A program made the position numbers and the translations under genes. A DNA stretch of 64,000 nucleotides, taken from the NCBI GenBank assembly GCA_020723105.1, contig DYJL01000003.1, positions 62,001-126,000 of the forward strand, in the 5' to 3' direction. This DNA is from Nitrospira japonica (GTDB lineage: Bacteria; Nitrospirota; Thermodesulfovibrionia; UBA6902). Under the pieces are notes generated by a model, which was given only the letters and a program-made list of their open reading frames with translations, was not told the origin of the DNA and searched no databases. Below, piece by piece: positions 55,312 through 62,724 of this stretch; positions within the stretch are counted from its first letter, which is position 1; every line of letters begins with the position of its first letter.

Positions 55312-56235
55312 CTAAAAATTCTCCTCTATATATTTCTCTGCTGCCATTGCAGCAGTGGCCCCATCACCAACAGCTGTAGCAATCTGCTTTAATGGTTTAT
55401 TTCTCACATCACCTGCTGCATATATCCCGGGTACAGATGTACACATATTGTCATTAGTAATGATGTAATTGTTTTCATTAAGTTTTACCAAACCCTTGAG
55501 GAATTCTGTATTCGGATTATAGCCTATATAAATGAAAAGGCCTTCTGCCTGTATTACAGATTTTTCTCCTGTCTTAACATTTCTTACATGCAGCGCCTCA
55601 ACACCTTCTTTACCAGTTATTTTTTCTACAACAGAGTTCCACACAAACTTAATTTTGGGATTTGAGAAAACCCTCTCCTGCAGGATCTTTTCCGCCCGAA
55701 GCTGGTCCCTCCTATGGATGACCCAGACAGTTTCAGCAAATTTTGTCAAAAAAATAGCTTCCTGAACAGCAGAATCCCCTCCGCCTGCAACAGCCACATG
55801 TTTGCCTCTGTAAAAAGCACCATCACAGGTAGCGCAATAAGAGACCCCTCTCCCGCGAAACTCATTTTCTCCTTCTATCTTCAGCGGCCTTGGATGCGCC
55901 CCCGTAGCAAGTATAATGCTTTTAGCCTCATAATACCGCCCGCCTTCAAGGGTTATTCTCTTGACTTTGTCATGCAAAGAAATATCAATAACAGATTCCT
56001 GAATGATTTCCAGTCCAAATCTTGTCGCCTGCTTCTCCATTTTCTGAGCAAGCTCAACACCCATAATGCCTTCTTCAAAGCCGGGATAATTCTCCACCCA
56101 TTCAGTAGTTGTAACGAGCCCGCCCGGCAGGGCTTTCTCAATAAGCAGACTCTTAAGCCGGGCCCTTGCAGCATAAAGCCCTGCCGTTAGTCCGGCAGGG
56201 CCTCCTCCAATAATTACTACATCATAATAACTCAT
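55312..56235 (-). CDS. trxB: Thioredoxin reductase
   Basis: The 307-residue flavoprotein has the FAD motif VVIIGGGPAGLTAGLYAAR, the redox site CATCDGAFYRGK, the NADPH motif VAVAGGGDSAVQEA and the C-terminal IYAAGDVRNKP. It reduces thioredoxin with NADPH. It sits three bases downstream of trxA, so the two form one redox unit at the head of the housekeeping operon. Confidence 0.97.
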   Translation of the reverse strand: MSYYDVVIIGGGPAGLTAGLYAARARLKSLLIEKALPGGLVTTTEWVENYPGFEEGIMGVELAQKMEKQATRFGLEIIQESVIDISLHDKVKRITLEGGRYYEAKSIILATGAHPRPLKIEGENEFRGRGVSYCATCDGAFYRGKHVAVAGGGDSAVQEAIFLTKFAETVWVIHRRDQLRAEKILQERVFSNPKIKFVWNSVVEKITGKEGVEALHVRNVKTGEKSVIQAEGLFIYIGYNPNTEFLKGLVKLNENNYIITNDNMCTSVPGIYAAGDVRNKPLKQIATAVGDGATAAMAAEKYIEENF

Positions 56236-56238
56236 GGA

Positions 56239-56562
56239 TCAGAGCAGAGATTCAATCTTGGACTTAAGCTGTGCCTTTGGAACGGCGCCAACTATCTGAT
56301 CCAGAATCTTTCCATCCTTAAAGAATATAAGTGTGGGAATTCCTCTGATACTATGACGGCTGGCAAGATCAGGATTTTCATCAGTATTCACCTTTGCAAA
56401 AGTTACCTTACCTGCATATTCCTTTGCAAGTTCTTCAACAACAGGGCCTATTATCTTGCATGGTCCGCACCATGTAGCCCAGAAGTCAACCATAACAAGA
56501 TTCTGCGATTTCACCGTTTGATCAAAAGAGTCAGCCGATAGATTTTTCACAACATCTGACAT
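56239..56562 (-). CDS. trxA: Thioredoxin
   Basis: The 107-residue protein has the active site WATWCGPCKIIGPV, cis-Pro in IRGIPTLIFFK and FAKVNTDENPD. It is the cytoplasmic disulfide reductant used by the neighbouring reductase. GAGGAGG precedes its ATG. It is the first gene of the minus-strand operon; its promoter must lie in the short 156-base gap shared with the divergent gene at 56719. Confidence 0.97.
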   Translation of the reverse strand: MSDVVKNLSADSFDQTVKSQNLVMVDFWATWCGPCKIIGPVVEELAKEYAGKVTFAKVNTDENPDLASRHSIRGIPTLIFFKDGKILDQIVGAVPKAQLKSKIESLL

Positions 56563-56662
56563 TAAAATATCCTCCTCAACAAAAAAGATTTACAGTAATT
56601 AATTATATTCTCTGTCACCTTCTTTGTCAATTTTCCCAGCGTGTCGGAGCCGAAGTAAAAGT

Positions 56663-56686
56663 GATAAATTTATGTTAAAATTTATC
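56663..56686. promoter_or_regulatory. Inverted repeat in the divergent trxA promoter gap
   Basis: GATAAATTT and AAATTTATC pair perfectly with a 6-base loop, 33 bases before the plus-strand start at 56719. It overlaps an AT-rich TTAAAAT stretch that could be a -10 box, so it may act as an operator. Confidence 0.4.
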
Positions 56687-56718
56687 CTTGGTTCTCAATA
56701 ATAATCGAGGAGGTCTTA

Positions 56719-57102
56719 ATGCCAGAGATCATAAGCCGTGAAGAAAAACCTTTACCAGGAATTGAGTTTTCAGAGATTCGCATTCCTGACGATGAATATC
56801 TCGGGACAGGCATTTTTATAACAGTTCTTGAACAAAAGGCCCTGGCTAAAATCAATCCAATCATAAGTTCAATAGTAAATGTCCCTGTATTTCAATTAAT
56901 CGTCAATATAAATTCAGCAGAAGAGGAAGTGACCGTTCTGCTTGGCAAGGCTGACAAGAGTCCCGCTCTCTCAAGAGCAGTTTTCATGTTGCCCAATGAG
57001 CTTGATGTATCTAACACCCATCGTTTTGACGCAATTTTTACTAATTGGAATATATCAGAGCTACAGATGAACGGGGATACTTTAAAGAAAGTGTCAGACT
57101 GA
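56719..57102 (+). CDS. Protein of unknown function, 127 residues
   Basis: The start is supported by GAGGAGGTC at correct spacing. No signal peptide or membrane helix is seen. The sequence is mixed, with hydrophobic strands (VFQLIVNINSAEEEVTVLLG) and helices, consistent with a small cytosolic alpha/beta domain. No Cys, His or nucleotide motif stands out. It is divergently placed from trxA. I do not recognise the family. Confidence 0.75.
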   Translation: MPEIISREEKPLPGIEFSEIRIPDDEYLGTGIFITVLEQKALAKINPIISSIVNVPVFQLIVNINSAEEEVTVLLGKADKSPALSRAVFMLPNELDVSNTHRFDAIFTNWNISELQMNGDTLKKVSD

Positions 57103-57233
57103 CTATTACAGTTTTTCCGTGATTTTCTTCTTGCCTATTTACTGATTTTATTGTTTAAATAAATAAAAAACCATGTTCTCTCTTTTCACAATCAAGTGTT
57201 AGAACCTTTTAAAAAATCATGGGGTTTTGAGGA

Positions 57234-57635
57234 ATGAGAACAGAAAAAAAGAAATTCGGTATTTTAATAGCATCATTCCTTATGGCTTTATTATTCTTTA
57301 CCGCTGTTAAAGGGAGAAGTATTTCGGCCCCGGTTATTCCAAATGAGTCTGTTGTCAATGGCACGGTGGTTGAATATTCAATTGTCTCTTCGCATTTAAT
57401 CGGCATTAAGCCGGAACAGATAATTTATAACTTAACCATAAATATAGAGTCAGCAAAGAGCGTCAATGACAGACCAAATTTCCTTAACAACAAGGAAGGG
57501 CAGAACATACAATTTTATTCCAGAGAAAAACTCTCTCCGGAACTATTTGGAAAAAAAATAAAGGCAGTCGCAACTTACACCGGAGATGAAAAGGGCGGTC
57601 TCTACTGGATAAAATATATTGAAACTATAAAATAG
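57234..57635 (+). CDS. Secreted or anchored small protein of unknown function
   Basis: A basic start then a hydrophobic helix (FGILIASFLMALLFFTAV) suggests a signal peptide or N-terminal anchor, followed by about 105 residues of strand-rich sequence with a GTVVEYSIVSSHLIG motif. GAGG lies very close to the ATG, so the exact start is uncertain. It precedes the M6 protease by 18 bases and so is probably co-transcribed. No family is recognised. Confidence 0.65.
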   Translation: MRTEKKKFGILIASFLMALLFFTAVKGRSISAPVIPNESVVNGTVVEYSIVSSHLIGIKPEQIIYNLTINIESAKSVNDRPNFLNNKEGQNIQFYSREKLSPELFGKKIKAVATYTGDEKGGLYWIKYIETIK

Positions 57636-57653
57636 AATGGGGGACTTAATATT

Positions 57654-60362
57654 ATGAAAAAGCATGCTATTTATCCAATTATTCTTACTATGGTATACAT
57701 AATTATCTTAATCTCTCCTGCCTTAACTTATGCTGTACCAGCTGCACCTGGCATCTATATTATGGATCAGCCTGATGGCTCCGTCTTTAAAGCAAAACAA
57801 TGGGGAGATGAATCTCTCCATGGGTGGGAAACCGAAGACGGATATACAATAGAATTTGATGAAAAGCTGAATTCATGGGCCTATATAACAATTGACATAT
57901 ACGGTATTCCTGGAAAATCATCACAGGTTGTTATTGCAGATGTCCTTCCTGCAAATATACCCAAACATATCAGGCCCTCAAATGTTCTTCGTTCCAAGAA
58001 GTTTGTAAACGGAATTTCAAGAACGAGTTCAACAGGTATAGTGGCGCCTCAACAGTCTGCTCCGTCAACAGGAACCAACTATGTCCCTGTAATCCTCATC
58101 AACTTCAATAATACGTCAACTACTTACTCAAGTACAGATTTTAATACCCTCCTTTTCGGCTCCGGCAATTACAGCATGAAGGATTATTATCAGGAAGTTT
58201 CATATGGCATATTCAGTGTTTCTGCCGGGCCAAGTGGAATTGCCGGATGGCACACTGCCTCAAATATACATGATTATTATGGACAGAATGACGCCTGGGG
58301 CAGTGACAAATGGCCTGGAGACCTCGTATATGAAGCTGTAGCGGCAGCAGATGCCGCAGGCTTTAACTTTGCTCCCTATGACCAGGATGGGGACTGCTAT
58401 GTGGATGTAGTCAATATCATCCATCAGGGTTCCGGCGAGGAAGCAGGTGGGCCTGCAACAGATATATGGTCTCATAGCTGGAATCTTAACAGCGCCTGGT
58501 ATTATGGAAACAGCCACAATAGTGAATATATAACAAATGATAACTGCTCCGTAAACCCTTCTGTCAAAGTCAGAGTTAATGATTATGTAATACAGCCGGA
58601 AATCCTTTGGGGCGGTATACAAACAATGGGCGTCTTTGCCCACGAATATGGCCATGCCCTGGGCCTGCCGGACCTCTACGATACTGATTATAGTTCAGAT
58701 GGTATTGGCTATTGGAGCTTAATGGCAGGCGGTTCCTGGAATTACATTGTAAAACCAGGGGATCGTCCGGCTCACATGGATGCATGGTCTAAATACAAAC
58801 TTGGATGGGTGTCGCCAACACTGCTTACAGGAACATTGACTAATGAGCCCATAACGCAGGCAGCAACTGCTTCAGATGTCTATCAACTGCTTAATGGAAG
58901 TCCTTTGTCAGGAGAGTATTTTCTCGTTGAAAACAGACAAAAAACAGGGTTTGATGCAGGGCTTCCAGGAGCCGGCCTTCTTATATGGCATATTGACGGA
59001 ACTAAGATTGCTAACACTATAGCTAATAATCAAGTAAATAATAGCGAATGCTATCCGCCCTCCAATTGCTCCTCAAACCACTATGGTGTGGCCCTTGTAC
59101 AGGCTGACAATCTCTGGGAGCTGGAAAAAGGGCTTAACAGTGGTAATACAGGAGATCCATATCCGGGCTCCACAAGCAAAACATCCTTCACAAACACTTC
59201 ATCTCCTAACAGCAAACTTTATAACGGCAGTTCAAGTAATGTCAGCATCACAAATATCAGTGCATCCAGCTCAACCATGACTGCAACCATGTCTGTCACG
59301 CCTGTAACAAACTCTGATTTGCTAATCTATAGTCTGACGGTCCCATCCTCTGCCAGTGAAGGCCAGACTATCTCCTTAACGGACACAACCCAAAATAGTG
59401 GTACAGGCACAGCAAGCGCTTCAATTACCAAGTTTTACTGGTCCTCTAACAGCTCATATGACACAGGAGACACATATCTTGGAGAAAGAGCAATACCAGC
59501 GCTTGCAGCAGGAGCTTCAAATACAGGAAGCACTTCAGTAGTAGTGCCTTCAGGTACATGCCTCGGCACTTCCTACATTATAGCTGTAGCAGACGCCAAC
59601 AATGCAGTTTCAGAAACGAACGAATCTAACAATACGAAGAGCAAATCCATAAAAATAGGCGCTGACCTCATAGTATCATCTATTTCAGCTCCGGCAACAT
59701 CTGGTGCAGGACAGAGCATCACCGTATCTGATACAACAAAGAACAACGGAGGATGCACAGCAGGTGCTTCAATTACCAAGCTTTACTGGTCCTCTAACAG
59801 CTCATATGACACAGGAGACACATATCTTGGAGAAAGAGCAATACCAGCGCTTGCAGCAGGAGCTTCAAATACGGGAAGCACTTCTGTAGTAGTGCCTTCC
59901 GGCACAACCACCGGCACTCGTTATATTATAGCCAGAGCAGACGCCAACAATGCAGTTCCGGAAACAAGCGAGTCTAACAATAACAAAAGCAAATCCATAA
60001 AAATTGGTCCGGACCTCACAATATATTCCCTATCCATACCCTCGAGTGCAAACTTGGGCGCAACTATCACTATTACTGATACAACCAAGAATAACGGCGG
60101 AGGTTCATCCGGTACATCAACAACGAAGCTCTATCTTTCAACCAATACAACGTATGAATCAGGAGATACTTTACTTGGAAGCAGAGCAGTCCCGGCTCTT
60201 TCAGCAGGGACATCAAACTCAGGAAGCACATCTGTAACCATACCAACCGGCATAAACAACGGCGCCTATTATATCATTGCAAGGGCCGATGCAGACAGTG
60301 TCGTTACCGAGACTAATGAAACGAATAACTATAAATACAAAGCAATAACGATAAATCCATAA
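57654..60362 (+). CDS. Secreted M6-family metalloprotease with three CARDB-like repeats
   Basis: A signal peptide (about residues 1-28) is followed by a propeptide and a catalytic domain with the zinc motif H330-E-Y-G-H-A-L-G-L-P-D340 and the Met-turn YWSLMAGGSW, the pattern of immune inhibitor A/M6 peptidases. Residues about 560-902 are three tandem CARDB-like beta-sandwich repeats of about 116 residues, each with a NNAVSETNESNN-type end. No PEP-CTERM or lipobox is present, so it is likely released. Its place next to PEP-CTERM genes may be by chance. Confidence 0.9.
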   Translation: MKKHAIYPIILTMVYIIILISPALTYAVPAAPGIYIMDQPDGSVFKAKQWGDESLHGWETEDGYTIEFDEKLNSWAYITIDIYGIPGKSSQVVIADVLPANIPKHIRPSNVLRSKKFVNGISRTSSTGIVAPQQSAPSTGTNYVPVILINFNNTSTTYSSTDFNTLLFGSGNYSMKDYYQEVSYGIFSVSAGPSGIAGWHTASNIHDYYGQNDAWGSDKWPGDLVYEAVAAADAAGFNFAPYDQDGDCYVDVVNIIHQGSGEEAGGPATDIWSHSWNLNSAWYYGNSHNSEYITNDNCSVNPSVKVRVNDYVIQPEILWGGIQTMGVFAHEYGHALGLPDLYDTDYSSDGIGYWSLMAGGSWNYIVKPGDRPAHMDAWSKYKLGWVSPTLLTGTLTNEPITQAATASDVYQLLNGSPLSGEYFLVENRQKTGFDAGLPGAGLLIWHIDGTKIANTIANNQVNNSECYPPSNCSSNHYGVALVQADNLWELEKGLNSGNTGDPYPGSTSKTSFTNTSSPNSKLYNGSSSNVSITNISASSSTMTATMSVTPVTNSDLLIYSLTVPSSASEGQTISLTDTTQNSGTGTASASITKFYWSSNSSYDTGDTYLGERAIPALAAGASNTGSTSVVVPSGTCLGTSYIIAVADANNAVSETNESNNTKSKSIKIGADLIVSSISAPATSGAGQSITVSDTTKNNGGCTAGASITKLYWSSNSSYDTGDTYLGERAIPALAAGASNTGSTSVVVPSGTTTGTRYIIARADANNAVPETSESNNNKSKSIKIGPDLTIYSLSIPSSANLGATITITDTTKNNGGGSSGTSTTKLYLSTNTTYESGDTLLGSRAVPALSAGTSNSGSTSVTIPTGINNGAYYIIARADADSVVTETNETNNYKYKAITINP
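59418..59897 (+). repeat. Near-identical tandem repeat units within the M6 protease gene
   Basis: Starting at GCTTCAATTACCAAG, the stretch from 59418 is repeated 348 bases later with only a few changes over about 130 bases. The third repeat unit is more divergent. The high identity of the first two points to recent duplication or gene conversion within the coding sequence. Confidence 0.8.
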
Positions 60363-60391
60363 CAGCAGTTACTTCTTGAATCAGCCATTTT

Positions 60392-60433
60392 AAGTGTAAA
60401 TTTTTTAGCCATATGTCGTCAGATTTTACACTT
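60392..60433 (+). terminator. Hairpin after the M6 protease gene
   Basis: AAGTGTAAA and TTTACACTT form a 9-base-pair stem with a 24-base loop, 30 bases past the protease stop. It probably ends the protease transcript before the next promoter. Confidence 0.45.
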
Positions 60434-60454
60434 TATCTCTTTATTCCAAACTAT

Positions 60455-60482
60455 TATGATTCTGTTTATAAATAGAATCATA
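60455..60482. promoter_or_regulatory. Palindrome next to the second sigma-54 promoter
   Basis: TATGATTCT and AGAATCATA form a perfect 9-base inverted repeat with a 10-base spacer, ending 12 bases before the -24 box. Its sequence differs from the palindrome at 50594, but placement is the same. Confidence 0.55.
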
Positions 60483-60494
60483 TAGTTATATTTA

Positions 60495-60510
60495 TGGCAT
60501 AAAGTTTGCA
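60495..60510 (+). promoter_or_regulatory. Predicted sigma-54 promoter of the second PEP-CTERM gene
   Basis: TGGCAT-AAAGT-TTGCA matches the -24/-12 consensus with exact spacing, the same sixth-base T as at 50626 and 46899. The start codon at 60552 lies about 40 bases downstream, giving a short leader with a strong SD. Confidence 0.75.
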
Positions 60511-60551
60511 TTATACATTTTATGTCACTTTATCAACATAAAGGAGGCCAT

Positions 60552-61226
60552 ATGAATAAAATTATGTCACTAATCGTTGTAGTAATACTCGGATTAGTTT
60601 TAAACGGATGGGCCATTCCCATAGTTGGAGATACTGCAAATTCAACAGGAAATCTTGGCAATTTTTCCGGAAGTTTTACATATTCATTTACAAATGATAC
60701 TTCGGCAACAATCGTTGTGAATCTCACAAATACTTCTCCTGCAGCTAATGGAGGCTATCTTACAGCGTTTGCCTTTAATAATCCAAACAATTCTATAACA
60801 AACGCATCACTCTTGAGCACTTCAGCGAGCTTTGGTCTTATTGGAACCCCGGATTTTAATAACACAATTCCCGCAAATCCCTTTGGTGATTTTGATGTTG
60901 GATCCTCAATAACCAGTTCATGGTTAGGGGGTGGACGCCCTCTCAGCGGGATAGCTGTTGGTAATTCAAGCACTTTTACCTTTTTCCTGACAGGCTCCGG
61001 ATTTAGCAGCTTGACAACTCAAGACTTCATTGACGAATTGACATCATCTCCTTCCGGACAGAACTACTGGTTTGCAGCCCGCTTCCGCGGCTTTGACAAC
61101 GGAGGGAGTGATAAAGTACCTGGGGTACCAGTTGAGACCCCACCGATTCCAGAACCCTCAACCATTATTTTGCTTGCTACCGGCATAATGGGATTGCTCC
61201 TTTTTAGGAAAAAATTAGCGAAATAA
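60552..61226 (+). CDS. PEP-CTERM sorted protein of unknown function
   Basis: The start at 60552 (MNKIMSLIVVVILGLVLNGW) is chosen because AAGGAGGCC sits directly upstream; the track's 60522 adds an unlikely leader. A signal peptide leads to a strand-rich domain with many Asn, Ser and Gly. The C-terminus is a classic sorting signal: PEP at residue 200, then STIILLATGIMGLLLF and RKK. It should be processed by exosortase A. The body of the protein gives no known family. Confidence 0.87.
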   Translation: MNKIMSLIVVVILGLVLNGWAIPIVGDTANSTGNLGNFSGSFTYSFTNDTSATIVVNLTNTSPAANGGYLTAFAFNNPNNSITNASLLSTSASFGLIGTPDFNNTIPANPFGDFDVGSSITSSWLGGGRPLSGIAVGNSSTFTFFLTGSGFSSLTTQDFIDELTSSPSGQNYWFAARFRGFDNGGSDKVPGVPVETPPIPEPSTIILLATGIMGLLLFRKKLAK

Positions 61227-61422
61227 TTAATCAGACACTTAGCCCATCTTCCGCAGTTCAAGAGTTGAAAGTAAATTAATTCAATAGATTACGCTTCAGA
61301 TGCTGAAGAGTCCTCCACATGGCCAGAGCCGGGAAACAAACCATGATATGGGCTTGAGTCCTGTCCTGTTTCTCTCAAGTAACCGCCCGATCCTTATTTC
61401 TTCAACGAAAACTGTAAGAAGC
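61227..61422. other. Spacer between convergent PEP-CTERM gene and thiC
   Basis: No gene or structured RNA is evident. A 15-base piece near 61357-61371 (AGTCCTGTCCTGTTT) resembles the end of the dispersed inverted-repeat element but lacks its other motifs, so it is at best a remnant. Confidence 0.3.
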
Positions 61423-62724
61423 CTACCTCTTTCTTAATGCTGCTTCAACTGTCTTAATAGCGCAAAACTCCCCGCACATGCTGCATACGTGCGATTCGGT
61501 CGGAGGCACTTCAGCACGCCACTGACTGACTTTATCAGGATTCAATGACAAGGCTATCTGCCCGTTCCAGTCAAGCGCCTTTCTCCTCTTTGCCATTTCA
61601 ATATCAAGATCAATTGCGCCTTTAACTCCCTTTGCTATGTCTGCAGCATGCGCTGCTATCTTTGATGCAATAACGCCTTCTTTCACATCCTCAATATTGG
61701 GAAGCCTGATGTGTTCAGCCGGTGTCACATAGCAAAGAAAATCAGCTCCGGCCGCTCCCGCGATAGCTCCCCCAATAGCAGCAGCGATATGGTCATAGCC
61801 CATTGCAATATCTGTCACAAGAGGCCCGAGAACATAGAACGGCGCTCCCTTACAAATCTCCTTCTGCATCTTGATGTTTAACTCAACCTGATTCAATGGG
61901 ACATGGCCGGGACCCTCGATAATAACCTGTACGCCTGCTTCAACTGCCCTGGCCTGTAACTCCCCGAGTGTCAGCAGTTCATCTATTTGCGTCCTGTCGG
62001 TCGCGTCTGCGAGACATCCCGGACGCGCACTATCGCCGAGGCTCAGCGTGAGATCATACTTTCTTGAAAGTTCAAGAAGCCTGTCATAATTCTCATAAAG
62101 CGGATTCTCTCTGTCATTGTAAATCATCCATTCAACAAGAAATGCGCCTCCGCGGCTGACAATATCGAGTATCCTGCCTTCGTCACGCAATGTCTCAATA
62201 GTCCTTCTCGTAAATCCGCAGTGGACCGTCACAAAATCCACACCCTGCTCAGCATGTTCTTCAATGACGGTAAAAAGGTCGTCAGCGCTCATCTTTGAAA
62301 TAGAGCCTTTCTCTTCTGCAGCCTTTGCCACAGCTTCGTAAATCGGAACTGTTCCGACTGCAACAGGTGATTTCCGCAATAGCAACTTTCTGATGTCCCT
62401 TATCGGACCCCCTGTAGAAAGATCCATCACAGCGTCCGCACCGTATTTCACAAGCACATCAAGCTTCTCCATTTCGTCTTCGAGAGAAATCCTGTCCTTC
62501 GAGGTCCCGATATTGGCGTTAATCTTTGTTCTTAATCCTCTGCCAATGCCGAGAGGCTTAATATCATGAAAAGCGTTACGCGAGATGACTGTAAAGCCAT
62601 CCGCAATGTCCTGTGATAACCTCTCCGGCTCAAGGCCATCATCAAGCGCAACCTGCTTTACCTCATCAGTGATAATACCCTTTCTTGCAAGTTCGATTCG
62701 TGTATGCTGTAATGGTTTAATCAT
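61423..62724 (-). CDS. thiC: Phosphomethylpyrimidine synthase
   Basis: The start at 62724 (MIKPLQHTRIELARKGIITDE) has AGGAG at good distance; the track's longer form reads through the neighbouring gene in another frame. The 433-residue protein has the radical SAM ThiC C-terminal cluster C-x2-C-x4-C (HVCSMCGEFCAI) and core blocks such as IIEGPGHVPLNQVE. It makes the thiamine pyrimidine. It overlaps the methyltransferase gene by eight bases; no TPP riboswitch is seen before it. Confidence 0.95.
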   Translation of the reverse strand: MIKPLQHTRIELARKGIITDEVKQVALDDGLEPERLSQDIADGFTVISRNAFHDIKPLGIGRGLRTKINANIGTSKDRISLEDEMEKLDVLVKYGADAVMDLSTGGPIRDIRKLLLRKSPVAVGTVPIYEAVAKAAEEKGSISKMSADDLFTVIEEHAEQGVDFVTVHCGFTRRTIETLRDEGRILDIVSRGGAFLVEWMIYNDRENPLYENYDRLLELSRKYDLTLSLGDSARPGCLADATDRTQIDELLTLGELQARAVEAGVQVIIEGPGHVPLNQVELNIKMQKEICKGAPFYVLGPLVTDIAMGYDHIAAAIGGAIAGAAGADFLCYVTPAEHIRLPNIEDVKEGVIASKIAAHAADIAKGVKGAIDLDIEMAKRRKALDWNGQIALSLNPDKVSQWRAEVPPTESHVCSMCGEFCAIKTVEAALRKR

